Assembly: GCF_000371785.1 (NCBI RefSeq) | Contig: NZ_AQUI01000002.1 | Location: forward strand, 1,529,276-1,593,275 | Source of the DNA: Actinopolyspora halophila DSM 43834 | GTDB taxonomy: Bacteria; Actinomycetota; Actinomycetes; Mycobacteriales; Pseudonocardiaceae | Direction of reading: 5' to 3' | Length of the DNA: 64,000 nucleotides | Shown: positions 1-9,150 of the stretch, piece by piece | Position numbering within the stretch: the stretch's first letter is position 1 | How the letters are laid out: every line of letters starts with the position of its first letter | The notes under the pieces: model-generated | Database searches by the model: none | What the model saw: only the letters and a program-made list of their open reading frames with translations | Told to the model about the DNA's origin: nothing | Made by a program: the position numbers and the translations under genes

Positions 1-2329
1 CGTCGCTGACCACGGCCGAACCGGCCGCCGAGTCGAGAAACCCGATGACCCCCTGTGGGCCGAACCGCTGCCGGATCGTCGGCAGCGAGTCGAACTCGAC
101 GATGTAGCCGAGGGCGTCGCCGACGGCTCCGCCCAGCAGCGAACCGACCAACCCACCCGAGGTGGAACGCCCGTTCCGGGACTGCCCGGGCTCGTCCTGC
201 ACGGACTCGGCGTCCTGCACGGACTCGGCGTCCTCCACGGACTCGGCGTCCTCCACGGACTCGGCGTCCTCCACCGGGGTGGCCTGCTCCGCGGCTCCTT
301 CCGGGGGCTCCGACTCCGCCCAGCTCTCCGCAGGCTCCTCCGTGGTTTCCGGCTCCTCCGCGGTTTCCGAATCCTGCGGGGCGACCGGGTCCGCCGCGAA
401 GACCTCGGGGGCCGGGAAGGCGGGACCGAACTCCAGGGTGGTTACATCGTTCTCGCCCGGGTAGCGTCGGGTCCACTGCTCGTCCTGGGGAGGGGTCCCC
501 CCGAACTCGAGCAGCGCGTCCTTGCCCAGGTTCGTGACCGTCTCACGAGCGTGCAGGTCCCGTAACCACACTCCGGGCAGCGCCGAGCTTCCGTACACGG
601 CGCCGGCGAGGGCTCCGCAGATCGCTCCGGTCGAGTCGCTGTCCCCGGAATGATTGACCGCGAGCAGTACCGCACCGGCCAGGCTGTCGGTGCTCAGCAC
701 CGCGCAGACGGCGATGGACAGGGCCTCTGGAGCCGACCAACCCGCCCCGAGCACGTCCTTGAGGCGCTCGGGACTCGGTTTCCCGTGCTCGGACAGGCTC
801 ACGGCGGAGGCCAGTGCCTGTTCCGTGGTGGAATCGGGAACGTGCTCGGCGAGGATCGAGCGGGCCTCGCTCAGGGCCTCGGAGAGCTGCTCCCCGTCCA
901 GCAACCGACGCAGCAGCGCGGCGAACACTCCCGCGGGCAGGTAGCCGCCGGGGGAGCCGTGGGTCAGCGCGGCGCACCCCGCGGCCAGTTCGAACACCTC
1001 GCGCGGATCGGTCGACCACAGCGCGGCCGGGATCGCACGCAACACACCACCGTGCGCCTCGGAGCGCTGCAGCGGGGCGCCGATGCGGCCCGGGGTCCCC
1101 GCGGAGACGAACTCGCGCAGGGCGCTTATGTTGCTGCTGGCCGGTGAACGCACCGAGAAGAGCTCGGGGAGCTCGACCAGCCAGCCGTCCGGCTCGGGAT
1201 GGGTCTCCGCGAAAGGACCCGCCGCGCGCTGCCAGGAGTACCCCTGGGTGTGCAGCCAACGTTGCAGTCCCAACTGGACGGAGGACAACGGCGTGGTGGC
1301 GGCGCCCGAGCGGACCGCGACGTGTCCGCGGATCATCCCCTCGAGGGCGAACAGGGTCAGCTGAACGTCGTCGGTGAACTCTCCGGCATGCTCCCCGCCG
1401 CGGTCGTAGTCGGTTATGCCGTCCGCGCCGTAGCGGCTCCTGATCTGCTCGACCGGGTAGAACTCGACGGGCGCTCCCAGCGCGTCTCCGGCCGCCGCGG
1501 CCAGCAGGCTCCCGAGAAAACGGTCCCCGAACGGCTCCGTGCCGACCGGTTCGTGCTCGGCGGACTCCGCGGGCGTCGGCTCTGCCTCCGGCGTGCTCTC
1601 CTCGGAGATCCGCACCGGCGCGGCTTCGGTGGACGCTCCGTTCCCGGAGTGCCCGGCGGACCGCTCGACGTTCTCGAGGCCGGCCCGCGCCGTGACGGAG
1701 GTGACCTCGGCGGGAGTGCCGCCGACCGGGGCAGCGGGGGCGTCGTTGATCTCCACGGGAAGACCGGCGGCCCGGATCAGGTCCTCACAGGGGACACGGA
1801 CCTTGGTAGAACTGGCGGGGTTCACCTGGAGGTCGACACCGACCGGGCGCATTCCAGCGAGGGAACGCCCGGTCATGCGTTGCCAGCTGGTCCAGTTCTG
1901 CGGCAACTGCGCTTCCGAGGTGAAGACTTGGAGCTGCTTGCGCCCTGAGTGGTGTTCGAGGGTGAACAGGCCGTCGCCCTGCGGCTGTGCGAACAGGATG
2001 AGCTCGGCCTCCAGCAGCGCTCCCAGCAGCGTCTGCCCCGGCGCGTAACCGGTGCTCGTGAGTTGCAGGGCCCGTTCCACGTCGTTGGCCGGAGCGGGTA
2101 GCCGCAGTGCCACGGGGGAGGGGCGGTAGTTCGGGTTCGGTGAGAACTCCTCCGTGAGCTGACCACGTTCGTCCACGCGGAATCCCCCTATGAAACCCCA
2201 AGGTGGTACCTCCGCGTTGGGGTCGGTGAAGATCGGATCCACCACGTACAGCCAGCTGTTCGGCTGTTGCGCTGCCTGTTCCCGCATCGCGGGCGTAATA
2301 GCCGGTCGGCTCGGCTGCTGACTGCTCAT
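1..2329 (-). CDS. SseB-like protein with tandem ADP-ribosylglycohydrolase domains (3' end outside window)
   Basis: The frame is open from an ATG at 2329 to the left edge, giving 776 visible residues. Residues 1 to about 190 look like an SseB-type domain: an early WLYVVDP/WGFIGGFRVD/PNPNYRPSP pattern, then a VFTSEAQLP stretch and a VNPASS motif. An acidic Pro/Glu linker follows. The first ADP-ribosylglycohydrolase fold starts near residue 275 (SLLAAAAGDALGAPVEF). It keeps the metal-ligand signatures FTDD (about residue 320) and NHSGDSDSTGAI (about residue 563), so it is probably active in removing ADP-ribose from a protein or small molecule. A second low-complexity linker holds DAESVE repeats, and a second domain begins near residue 725 (GSLLGGAVGDALGYIVEF); the window ends at its VSD, where the TDD motif is expected. 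Domain calls are from motifs and the substrate is unknown. GGGGGAG abuts the chosen start. Confidence 0.85.
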   Translation of the reverse strand, partial: MSSQQPSRPAITPAMREQAAQQPNSWLYVVDPIFTDPNAEVPPWGFIGGFRVDERGQLTEEFSPNPNYRPSPVALRLPAPANDVERALQLTSTGYAPGQTLLGALLEAELILFAQPQGDGLFTLEHHSGRKQLQVFTSEAQLPQNWTSWQRMTGRSLAGMRPVGVDLQVNPASSTKVRVPCEDLIRAAGLPVEINDAPAAPVGGTPAEVTSVTARAGLENVERSAGHSGNGASTEAAPVRISEESTPEAEPTPAESAEHEPVGTEPFGDRFLGSLLAAAAGDALGAPVEFYPVEQIRSRYGADGITDYDRGGEHAGEFTDDVQLTLFALEGMIRGHVAVRSGAATTPLSSVQLGLQRWLHTQGYSWQRAAGPFAETHPEPDGWLVELPELFSVRSPASSNISALREFVSAGTPGRIGAPLQRSEAHGGVLRAIPAALWSTDPREVFELAAGCAALTHGSPGGYLPAGVFAALLRRLLDGEQLSEALSEARSILAEHVPDSTTEQALASAVSLSEHGKPSPERLKDVLGAGWSAPEALSIAVCAVLSTDSLAGAVLLAVNHSGDSDSTGAICGALAGAVYGSSALPGVWLRDLHARETVTNLGKDALLEFGGTPPQDEQWTRRYPGENDVTTLEFGPAFPAPEVFAADPVAPQDSETAEEPETTEEPAESWAESEPPEGAAEQATPVEDAESVEDAESVEDAESVQDAESVQDEPGQSRNGRSTSGGLVGSLLGGAVGDALGYIVEFDSLPTIRQRFGPQGVIGFLDSAAGSAVVSD
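194..265. repeat. Four 18-bp tandem repeats inside a coding linker
   Basis: The unit GTCCTGCACGGACTCGGC is repeated four times head to tail, with one G/C substitution in the last two copies and a partial fifth copy to about 274. On the minus strand it encodes the hexapeptide DAESVE/DAESVQ between the two ADP-ribosylglycohydrolase domains. The unit keeps the reading frame, so copy number can vary without breaking the protein. Confidence 0.95.
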
Positions 2330-3170
2330 CTCCCCCGCTGCTTCCCGTGTCAAGTTCGTCGGTGTGCCCCAGGGATTCCCGCTACCTGTCGGAGACGATC
2401 TCCCGTGGAACGCGCCCGATCGGGCGTGACGATCGGACGCGACTGGACAAGCGATCGGTTCCGTGCGTCACTGCACGACCGTTACTGTCTCATGACCTTT
2501 TGGAATGAAGATCGGTATATCCTGTTTACCAAACGTGGAAATAGGGGGCGTCTGCTGTCCTGCGGACCCCGCGCCTCGGGAACCGATGACCCGACGGCGA
2601 CCGGAGTGTCGGGGGTAACTTCCGTGCCGCCGCCGGACGGACGCCCCGAGGGCGCCCCACGAGCATGGCGGGGAATCCGGTCCCGGTGGGGTGAGTTGAC
2701 CCGAATTACGCCGAAAGGTTCATGGCAGGACTGCGTCCGGTCCTGATGCGCTCGTGCGACTGCGGTATTTCTTCGGCGCAGGCGGCGCCGAAACGACCAC
2801 GCCTGCCAGGCCGAGGGCCCGCGAGGGGCTCCGCCGAGCGGCCACCTGCGCGAACCGAGTCAACCCAGTCCTGCTGATCTCCCGCTTCGGTCGTGGTGGA
2901 GCCGCTTCGACGCGGGGGAGCCTTCCGAGGCGCCACGGGGCACGAGGGGGTCGCGTCGTCCAGCACGGAGCGTGTGTGCGCTGTGCCCGGGAGAACGGTT
3001 TTCCGGACTTTCGCCGTCTCCGCGCGCGTGGAGCGGTCCACGCTACTACTTTGAAGCGCGGGGATCATTCACTCGCAAATCGATGCGTTCGACGACGCAA
3101 CTTTCGCGTTCTTCTCGCGTCCCCCGGAGTAGCGGAAACGCAACACTGCGATGCAAGGAAGGTGGACGTT
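2330..3170. other. Long intergenic region between divergent genes
   Basis: No reading frame here shows a recognisable protein. The stretch around 2490-2545 is clearly AT-richer than its surroundings (GGAATGAAGATCGGTATA and TTTACCAAACGTGGAAATAG) and is the likeliest place for promoters of the divergent flanking genes. CGATCGG-type words recur between 2405 and 2460. The rest looks like unconstrained GC-rich spacer. Confidence 0.4.
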
Positions 3171-4115
3171 GTGCGTATGCGTAAGACTTTCGCTGTAGCG
3201 GCCGCGGCTTTGACCTTTTTCGGCGGTGTGGGAACGGCTGCCGCCGTGAACACATCCGAGGATTCCGAAACGAATCCGTCCGGTGTCGGTTCCGAGCGGA
3301 ACGGCTTGTTCACCAGTGTCACGGGAAAGTTGGTCCGGAGTGAATCGGGATATTCCATAACGGGGGAGAGCAGCGGTGATCGGTACCTGCTGTCCTCCGA
3401 ATCCGGAATTGTGCGTCCCTACGTCGGCAAACGGGTCAAGGTCACGGGCAGCACCCCGGGTGGCCCTGGTGGCGGCGCGGACCGGTTGGCCGTTCGGACG
3501 GTGGAGCCGGTCGCTCGTGGTGAGCAGACCCCCGAACGTGGGACCACGGAACTGCGATTCCGGGTGAGCACCGACGGGAACGTTCCCGACGGGATGACGT
3601 TCTACGGTTTGTTCGGCAAGCCCGGCCCCGATCCCCACGGCGAGGTCGCGGGCATCGAGGAACTCGGCGCGATCGCGCTGAACGATTTCGACGGTGACGG
3701 GGTCTACACCGCCCCGCTCGGGATGAAGCGGGACAGCCGGGTCGTGGCCCGCGTCGCCGTGGGCAGCACCGCCACGGGGCCGCGCGAGGTGATCCATCCG
3801 CAGAGCATCGTGCAACGGGACAACACGGTCGTGCTGGACGAGGACACCACGGTCTCGACGGACTACCGGGCAGTTCGCCCCTGCGGCGACGTCTCGTTCA
3901 CTCCCGACTCGGACCACGGAGCCTTCGGGATACGGGCGACCGGGGTCGACTGCGGGATCGCCCGCCAGGTAGCGGCCGACGCGGAGGGCGACCTGGGGGA
4001 CAACTATCGCAGTCACGAGTTCACCTGCCTGGCCGACGAATCCGACAGTGAGCTCGGCGGCTACGACTACACCTGCAGGCACGGAGTGCGGAAGGTTACT
4101 TTCGCGGCCTCCTGA
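3171..4115 (+). CDS. Secreted protein of unknown function
   Basis: A GTG at 3171 (an in-frame ATG lies at 3177) follows GGAAGGTGG. The N-terminus MRKTFAVAAAALTFFGG...TAAAV is a typical Sec signal peptide, with cleavage likely after the Ala-rich segment. The mature part has a small beta-rich segment (VTGKLVRSESGYSITGES), then a PDGMTFYGLFG module, and a C-terminal half with four cysteines spaced C..VDCGIARQVA..FTC..YTC. Pairs of disulfides of this kind recur in small secreted actinobacterial proteins. About 314 residues. I do not recognise a named family. It stands alone and ends at a strong hairpin; a longer upstream start is unlikely because it would bury the signal peptide. Confidence 0.8.
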   Translation: MRMRKTFAVAAAALTFFGGVGTAAAVNTSEDSETNPSGVGSERNGLFTSVTGKLVRSESGYSITGESSGDRYLLSSESGIVRPYVGKRVKVTGSTPGGPGGGADRLAVRTVEPVARGEQTPERGTTELRFRVSTDGNVPDGMTFYGLFGKPGPDPHGEVAGIEELGAIALNDFDGDGVYTAPLGMKRDSRVVARVAVGSTATGPREVIHPQSIVQRDNTVVLDEDTTVSTDYRAVRPCGDVSFTPDSDHGAFGIRATGVDCGIARQVAADAEGDLGDNYRSHEFTCLADESDSELGGYDYTCRHGVRKVTFAAS

Positions 4116-4175
4116 GCCGTGCCCCACTCCGCCGGGCGGCAGGTCGCTCCCGCCCGGCGGAGTGTCCGGCACGGC
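4116..4175 (+). terminator. Strong stem-loop terminator after the secreted protein
   Basis: Immediately after the stop, CACTCCGCCGGGCGG (4125-4139) pairs perfectly with CCGCCCGGCGGAGTG (4150-4164). The helix is extended by GCCGTGCC (4116-4123) with GGCACGGC (4168-4175). No T-run follows, as is usual in high-GC actinomycetes. Confidence 0.8.
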
Positions 4176-4300
4176 CGGGGTCGGTCCGTGCCCCAGGAGA
4201 AAACTGTGGGTGCACGTTCGGGTACTCCCCGAGTCTGTCCTATGCGGATCGAAGATAGCGTGGGAGGGTCACTCGGGGTCGGAATTCGGAGAAAACCCAC

Positions 4301-5095
4301 ATGTCGGAAGAACGAGTCGATTCCGGAGGACGGCCTCGGCGGAGTAAGGGGGTGGATTCCCGCCTGCGCCGCCTCCACGCGCTGGACTCGGTGCTGTGCG
4401 GGGCCTCGTGGCTGTCGGTGATCGAACCGGAGGTGGAGGCGCTGGGAGAGCTGGTGGGAACCGGTGCGGTGTGCTTCGACATCGGCGCGGCGTACGGGAT
4501 GTACAGCTTTCCGCTGGCTCGTCTCGTCGGCCCCGCGGGCGAGGTTCACTCCTTCGAGCCTCAGCGCAAGCCGTACCGGATTCTCGCGGCAGGAGCGAGG
4601 CTGGCCGGGATGCGCAACATGCGCGTCGACCGCGCCGCGTTGGGAAAACACCCCGGAACGCGCGTCCTCGCCGTCCCCACCCGGTTCGGATTCCCGGTCC
4701 ACGGACACGCGCACGTGGTTGACGACGTACGCGTTCCGGAATCGGACGGTCTTTTCCGGGGAAAGCGTTCAGTTTCGAGTGAAACGTTCTCGGTGGACCG
4801 GATACGACGCACGCGCGGACTGGACCGGATCGATTTCATGAAAATCGATGTCGAGGGGTACGAGTCCTCGGTGCTGGAGGGGGCGGAGGAAACTCTGGAG
4901 AAATGTCGCCCGAAAATGTTGATGGAGATCGAGCAGCGCCATCTCACGCGGTACGGGACCGAGCCGGAGAAAATCACCGGATGGCTGCACGACCTGGGAT
5001 ACCGTGCCCATGTGCGGCACGGCGGAAAATGGGAACCCGTGGAACGGGTGACCGAGTGGAAACGGAACTACCTCTTCACGGCGCGGACGACGTGA
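4301..5095 (+). CDS. FkbM family SAM-dependent methyltransferase
   Basis: 264 residues. SAM-binding motif I is CFDIGAAYGMY (residues 58-68), followed by the acidic loop EVHSFEP and the FkbM signature FMKIDVEGYESSVLEGA near residues 180-197. The C-terminal EIEQRHL segment also matches the family. Members O-methylate sugars, polyketides or other natural products; the acceptor cannot be inferred, since no glycosyltransferase or biosynthetic gene is adjacent. An SD-like GGAG lies 9 nt before the ATG. The gene is monocistronic and convergent with the sulfur operon. Confidence 0.88.
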   Translation: MSEERVDSGGRPRRSKGVDSRLRRLHALDSVLCGASWLSVIEPEVEALGELVGTGAVCFDIGAAYGMYSFPLARLVGPAGEVHSFEPQRKPYRILAAGARLAGMRNMRVDRAALGKHPGTRVLAVPTRFGFPVHGHAHVVDDVRVPESDGLFRGKRSVSSETFSVDRIRRTRGLDRIDFMKIDVEGYESSVLEGAEETLEKCRPKMLMEIEQRHLTRYGTEPEKITGWLHDLGYRAHVRHGGKWEPVERVTEWKRNYLFTARTT

Positions 5096-5212
5096 GTTCC
5101 GGCGTGTGACGCATCGTGACGGTGCTCCCGTGGCGCGGTTGCCCGAGCAGTCGGCACCGTCGCGAGAGGACCCGCACAACAACCACCCGCACCAGGGGAC
5201 GGCGAACACCGG

Positions 5213-5977
5213 TCAGCCGGCGCGGGACAACCGCGGCCGTTCCAGGAGCGCCCCCAGCGCGGACTCGTACCTGCGCAGCACGAGATCGGCGATCCCGTGG
5301 TCGGCGCCCATGGTCTCGGCCAGCAGCGGAGCGGAGGTGCTCTCCCGTGCGCGTTCGAGCACGCGGTCGGGAAGCCGCCCCGGGGCGAGGAACCACGAGC
5401 CGACGGCGAAACGTCGTGCGCCCGCGGCGCGCAGTCGCTCCACGGCCGTGGGGACGTCGGGTTCGGCGGCCGCGGCGAAGGCCGCCACCACTCCGGCCCA
5501 CGAAGTGCCGCGCCGCCACGTCCCGGCCACATCGGCGACGAGTTCGTTCGCCGGAGGATGGGCGGAACCGGCGCCTGCGAGGACGACACCGAGCTCCTCG
5601 TCGTCCGGGTCGGCGCCTGCCTGCAACAACCGGCGCCAAGCCGCCCCGCGCAGCCGCGGATCGGGTCCGAGCACGCCGGCCGTTCGGACCCGAAGCAGCG
5701 GGTTCCGCTCCTGCGCTTCGGCCACGGCGGTGGGGATGTCCACACTCGCGTGATAGGCGTGGCCGAGCAGCAACGGGACCACGACCGCACTGCTGTGACC
5801 GTCGGAGTGCACGGCATCGAGCACGTCGCCGAGAGCGGGGGCGGACAGGTCGAGGAAAGCCGTGCGCACATCCAGCTCGGGGCGCACGGAGCGGACCACG
5901 TCCAGCAGCCCCCGAATGGTGGCTGCCGAACGCGGGTCACGACTGCCGTGCGCCACCGCGACCAGCGGAGCGTTCAT
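5213..5977 (-). CDS. Sirohydrochlorin chelatase (CbiX/SirB-like)
   Basis: 254 residues. The N-terminal motif VAVAHGSRD places the metal-binding His at residue 10, and the internal GHAYHASVDIP (His73/His76) completes a CbiX-type site in this two-lobed protein. The expected reaction is Fe2+ insertion into sirohydrochlorin to make siroheme, the cofactor of the sulfite reductase encoded at the head of the same operon. It begins 15 bp after cysN and is the last gene before the convergent FkbM gene. Cobalt chelation for B12 is possible in the family, but the context favours siroheme. Confidence 0.88.
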   Translation of the reverse strand: MNAPLVAVAHGSRDPRSAATIRGLLDVVRSVRPELDVRTAFLDLSAPALGDVLDAVHSDGHSSAVVVPLLLGHAYHASVDIPTAVAEAQERNPLLRVRTAGVLGPDPRLRGAAWRRLLQAGADPDDEELGVVLAGAGSAHPPANELVADVAGTWRRGTSWAGVVAAFAAAAEPDVPTAVERLRAAGARRFAVGSWFLAPGRLPDRVLERARESTSAPLLAETMGADHGIADLVLRRYESALGALLERPRLSRAG

Positions 5978-5992
5978 CCCGGTCTCCAGGAA

Positions 5993-7348
5993 TCAGTCGG
6001 CTGCGGCCGCGGCCAACGGAGCCAGGGGGACACCTACGAGGCCGGCGGCGAGTGTCGATCCGTCGGAGGGATCGAGCACGATGAACGATCCCGTGCGCTT
6101 GCTGTTCGCGTACTCGTCCACCGGAAGCGACTCCGAGGTCCGGAAGCGGACCTTGCCGATCTCGTTGAGCTCCAACTGCTCCGGGGCTCCCACCCCGGAC
6201 AGCTCCTGCTCGTCGAACCGGGTGACCAGCTCCGTGACCTTGGCCTGGACGGTCCGTGCTCCGTGCTTGATCAGCACCCGAGCACGCGGCGCGAGCGGTT
6301 TCTCGGCCAGCCAGCAGACCGTGGCCTCGATCTCGTCGGTGACCCGGGGTTGGCCCGCGGCGGAGACGATGACGTCGCCGCGCGCGATGTCCACATCGTC
6401 CTCCAGCAGGACCGTCACCGAACGGCCCGCGGCGGCGCTGGGAGCCGAGCCGTCAGGTGTGTCCACCTTGACCACCCTGCTGTGTGCTCCACCGGGAAGT
6501 ACGGCGACCTCCTCCCCCTCCGAGACGACCCCTGCCGCCACCTGTCCCGCGTAACCGCGGTAGTCCGGGTGCTCGGCGGTGCGCGGACGGATGACGTACT
6601 GCACCGGAAGCCGGAAGGGGGCGTCGTGCGGGTCGGGTGCGACGGGAACGGTCTCCAGGTGCTCCAGCAGCGCTGGGCCCGTGTACCAGGGAGTGCGTTC
6701 GGAGCGCTCCACCACGTTGTCGCCGTGCAGCGCCGAGACCGGAACGGTGACCACGTGGTCGTCGGAGTAGCCGAGCGCCCTGGCGTGCTCGGCGAACTCG
6801 GCCGCGATCGAAGTGTGCACCGACTCGTCGAAATCGACCATGTCGATCTTGTTGACCGCGAGCACCAGCCTGGGAACCCCCAGCAGGGCGAGGACGGCCG
6901 CGTGCCTGCGGGTCTGCTCCAGCACCCCCTTGCGGGCGTCGACGAGCAGCACCGCCAGCTGAGCGGTGGAGGCCCCCGTCACGGTGTTCCTCGTGTACTG
7001 CACGTGTCCGGGGGTGTCGGCGAGCACGAAGGTGCGCTTGGGCGTGGCGAAGTAGCGGTAGGCGACATCGATGGTGATGCCCTGCTCCCGCTCCGCGCGC
7101 AATCCGTCCACGAGCAGCGACAGGTCCGGCTGGCTCAACCCGCGGTCGGCGCTGGCCCGGTGCACGGCCTCGAGCTGGTCGGCCAGCACCGACTTCGTGT
7201 CGTGCAGCAGGCGGCCGACCAGGGTGCTCTTGCCGTCGTCCACGGAGCCCGCGGTGGCGAGCCGCAGCAGATCGGTGTGCACCGGGAGAGCGACCTCGGT
7301 GCCGCTGTCCGGGGCGAATCGCGTGAGGGTCTCGGTCTCGTCGGTCAT
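5993..7348 (-). CDS. cysN: Sulfate adenylyltransferase subunit 1 (GTPase)
   Basis: 451 residues. An EF-Tu-like GTPase with P-loop AGSVDDGKST (residues 33-42), G3 DTPGHVQYTRN and G4 NKIDMVD. It couples GTP hydrolysis to adenylation of sulfate by CysD, making APS. There is no C-terminal APS-kinase (CysC) extension, which agrees with the APS-specific reductase upstream. The ATG overlaps the cysD stop (ATGA), so the subunits are translationally coupled. Confidence 0.96.
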   Translation of the reverse strand: MTDETETLTRFAPDSGTEVALPVHTDLLRLATAGSVDDGKSTLVGRLLHDTKSVLADQLEAVHRASADRGLSQPDLSLLVDGLRAEREQGITIDVAYRYFATPKRTFVLADTPGHVQYTRNTVTGASTAQLAVLLVDARKGVLEQTRRHAAVLALLGVPRLVLAVNKIDMVDFDESVHTSIAAEFAEHARALGYSDDHVVTVPVSALHGDNVVERSERTPWYTGPALLEHLETVPVAPDPHDAPFRLPVQYVIRPRTAEHPDYRGYAGQVAAGVVSEGEEVAVLPGGAHSRVVKVDTPDGSAPSAAAGRSVTVLLEDDVDIARGDVIVSAAGQPRVTDEIEATVCWLAEKPLAPRARVLIKHGARTVQAKVTELVTRFDEQELSGVGAPEQLELNEIGKVRFRTSESLPVDEYANSKRTGSFIVLDPSDGSTLAAGLVGVPLAPLAAAAAD

Positions 7349-8310
7349 CAGAAGTAGCCCTCCCGCTTACGGTCCTCCATGGCGGCCTCGGACATCCTGT
7401 CGTCGGCCCTCGTCGCTCCGCGCTCGGTCAGATGGCTCGCGGCGACCTCGGCGATCACGTCGTCCACCGTGTAGGCCTCGGACTCCACCGCTCCGGTGCA
7501 CGAGCCGTCGCCGACGGTGCGGTAGCGAACCGTCTTCTCGACGACCTGTTCGTCCGCGCCCGGCCCACCCCAGGGTCCCGAGGTCAACCACATGCCGTCC
7601 CGGTCGAAGACCTCCCTGCGGTGGGCGTAGTAGAGCTCGGCGAGTTCGATCTTCTCGCGCTGGATGTAGCGCCACACGTCCAGCTCGGTCCAGTTGGACA
7701 GCGGGAACACGCGCATGTGTTCCCCGGCACGGTGCTTGCCGTTGTAGAGGTTCCACAACTCGGGGCGCTGCCTGCGCGGGTCCCACTGGCCGAAGGAGTC
7801 GCGCAGGCTGAACACGCGCTCCTTGGCGCGGGCCCGTTCCTCGTCCCGGCGTCCGCCACCGAACACGGCGTCGAACCGGTTCTGCTCGATGGCCTCGAGC
7901 AACGGCTGGGTCTGCAGCGGGTTGCGGGTGCCGTCCGGACGTTCGCTGAGCCTGCCGTCGTCGATCCAGTCCTGCACCCTCTCCACGACCAGCCGCAGGT
8001 CGTGCCTGCTCACGAGGTCGTCGCGAAACTGCAGGACCTCCTCGAAGTTGTGGCCGGTGTCCACGTGCAGCAACGGGAACGGCACGGGTGCGGGCCGGAA
8101 GGCCTTCAGCGCCAGGTGCAACAGCACCGTGGAGTCCTTGCCTCCGGAGAACAGGATCACCGGGCGGTCGAACTCCCCGGCAACCTCCCGGAAGATGTGA
8201 ATCGCCTCGGACTCCAGCGCATCGAGGTTGTCCACTTGTGGCGGAGCCTCGGCTATCGCCGGATCTTCCGGCAGGTCGAGATTCTGATCCATGATCGCTT
8301 CCGTCGTCAT
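7348..8310 (-). CDS. cysD: Sulfate adenylyltransferase subunit 2
   Basis: 320 residues. The ATP-pyrophosphatase PP-loop is LFSGGKDSTVLLHL (SGGKDS at residues 55-60), followed by LLHVDTGHNFEEV and the RREEV/GGGRRDEERARAKER segment typical of CysD. It catalyses ATP plus sulfate to APS together with CysN. It lies 114 bp downstream of cysH in the same minus-strand operon. Confidence 0.96.
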   Translation of the reverse strand: MTTEAIMDQNLDLPEDPAIAEAPPQVDNLDALESEAIHIFREVAGEFDRPVILFSGGKDSTVLLHLALKAFRPAPVPFPLLHVDTGHNFEEVLQFRDDLVSRHDLRLVVERVQDWIDDGRLSERPDGTRNPLQTQPLLEAIEQNRFDAVFGGGRRDEERARAKERVFSLRDSFGQWDPRRQRPELWNLYNGKHRAGEHMRVFPLSNWTELDVWRYIQREKIELAELYYAHRREVFDRDGMWLTSGPWGGPGADEQVVEKTVRYRTVGDGSCTGAVESEAYTVDDVIAEVAASHLTERGATRADDRMSEAAMEDRKREGYF

Positions 8311-8424
8311 CAGCGTGCCCTTACACAGTTATCAGTTCACCCCAGCGAGGGATGTCACGGTGCCGGTGGCACCGCAGGCCCGGTCACGGCAGTACCGCAC
8401 CGCGCCATTGCCGCGTTCGTGGGC

Positions 8425-9150
8425 TCAGGCGTGCAGCCCGCACTCCGTCTTCGAGGACCCGGACCAGCGGCCACTGCGCGGATGCTCACCGGCCCCGGGC
8501 TTGGCCGTGCACGGTTGGCACCCGATCGAGGGGTAACCGGCTGGCACCAACGGGTTCACCAGCACGTTGTGCTCGGCTATGTAATTGTCCATGTCCTCGT
8601 CCGTCCAGGCCGCAAGCGGATTCACCTTCACCAGGTTGTTCCGCTCGTCCCAGGTGATCAGCGGAGCGTCCGCTCGGGTGGGCGAATCGACCCGCCGCAA
8701 CCCCGTGATCCACGCCTCGTAGCGGGCGAGGGTGTTCTGCAGCGGAAGAACCTTGCGCAGGTGGCAGCACCGTCCGGGATCCCGCTCGTACAGGCGAGCT
8801 CCCTCGGAGGCGTCCTGCTGCTCCACGGTTTGCTCGGGCATCGCGTCGATGATGTTGACGTCGTACATCTGCGCGACCGCATCCCTGGTGCCGAGGGTCT
8901 CGGCGAAGTGGTAGCCGGTCTCCAGGAAGAGGACGTCCACACCGGGATGGATCTTCGAGACCAGGTCCACGAGCGAGGCGTCCTGCATGTTGGAAGCGAC
9001 GATCAGGTTGTCGCCGAAGGTCCGTGAGGCCCAGGAGAGCACCTCCCCGGCGCTCGCTTCGGACAGCTGCTCACGGCCCTGTTCCACGAGAGCTCCAAGC
9101 TCTTCGTCGCCACGCCGAACGCCGATGTCGGGGGTGCTCTCCGCGGTCAT
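8425..9150 (-). CDS. cysH: Assimilatory APS reductase ([4Fe-4S] type)
   Basis: 241 residues from the ATG at 9150, chosen because GGAGG lies 9 nt upstream and it overlaps the previous stop (ATGA). The catalytic motif KTECGLH (Cys237) is present at the C-terminus. The extra pairs Cys128-Cys129 and Cys211-x2-Cys214 are the [4Fe-4S] ligands that distinguish APS reductases from the PAPS-specific enterobacterial enzyme. It reduces adenylylsulfate to sulfite with thioredoxin. No cysC is in the operon, consistent with direct use of APS. Confidence 0.94.
   Translation of the reverse strand: MTAESTPDIGVRRGDEELGALVEQGREQLSEASAGEVLSWASRTFGDNLIVASNMQDASLVDLVSKIHPGVDVLFLETGYHFAETLGTRDAVAQMYDVNIIDAMPEQTVEQQDASEGARLYERDPGRCCHLRKVLPLQNTLARYEAWITGLRRVDSPTRADAPLITWDERNNLVKVNPLAAWTDEDMDNYIAEHNVLVNPLVPAGYPSIGCQPCTAKPGAGEHPRSGRWSGSSKTECGLHA

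Noticed and set aside
194-265. Short regular repeats that could suggest a CRISPR array
   Set aside because: Units are contiguous with no spacers, keep the codon frame and encode an acidic linker.
2754-3170. N-terminal extension of the secreted protein frame
   Set aside because: It would place about 140 arginine-rich residues before an obvious signal peptide that has its own Shine-Dalgarno-like sequence.
5297-7357. 686-codon open frame on the plus strand across cbiX and cysN
   Set aside because: It is the antisense shadow of cysN and the chelatase in GC-rich codons; the minus-strand proteins have clear catalytic motifs and the plus-strand translation has none.
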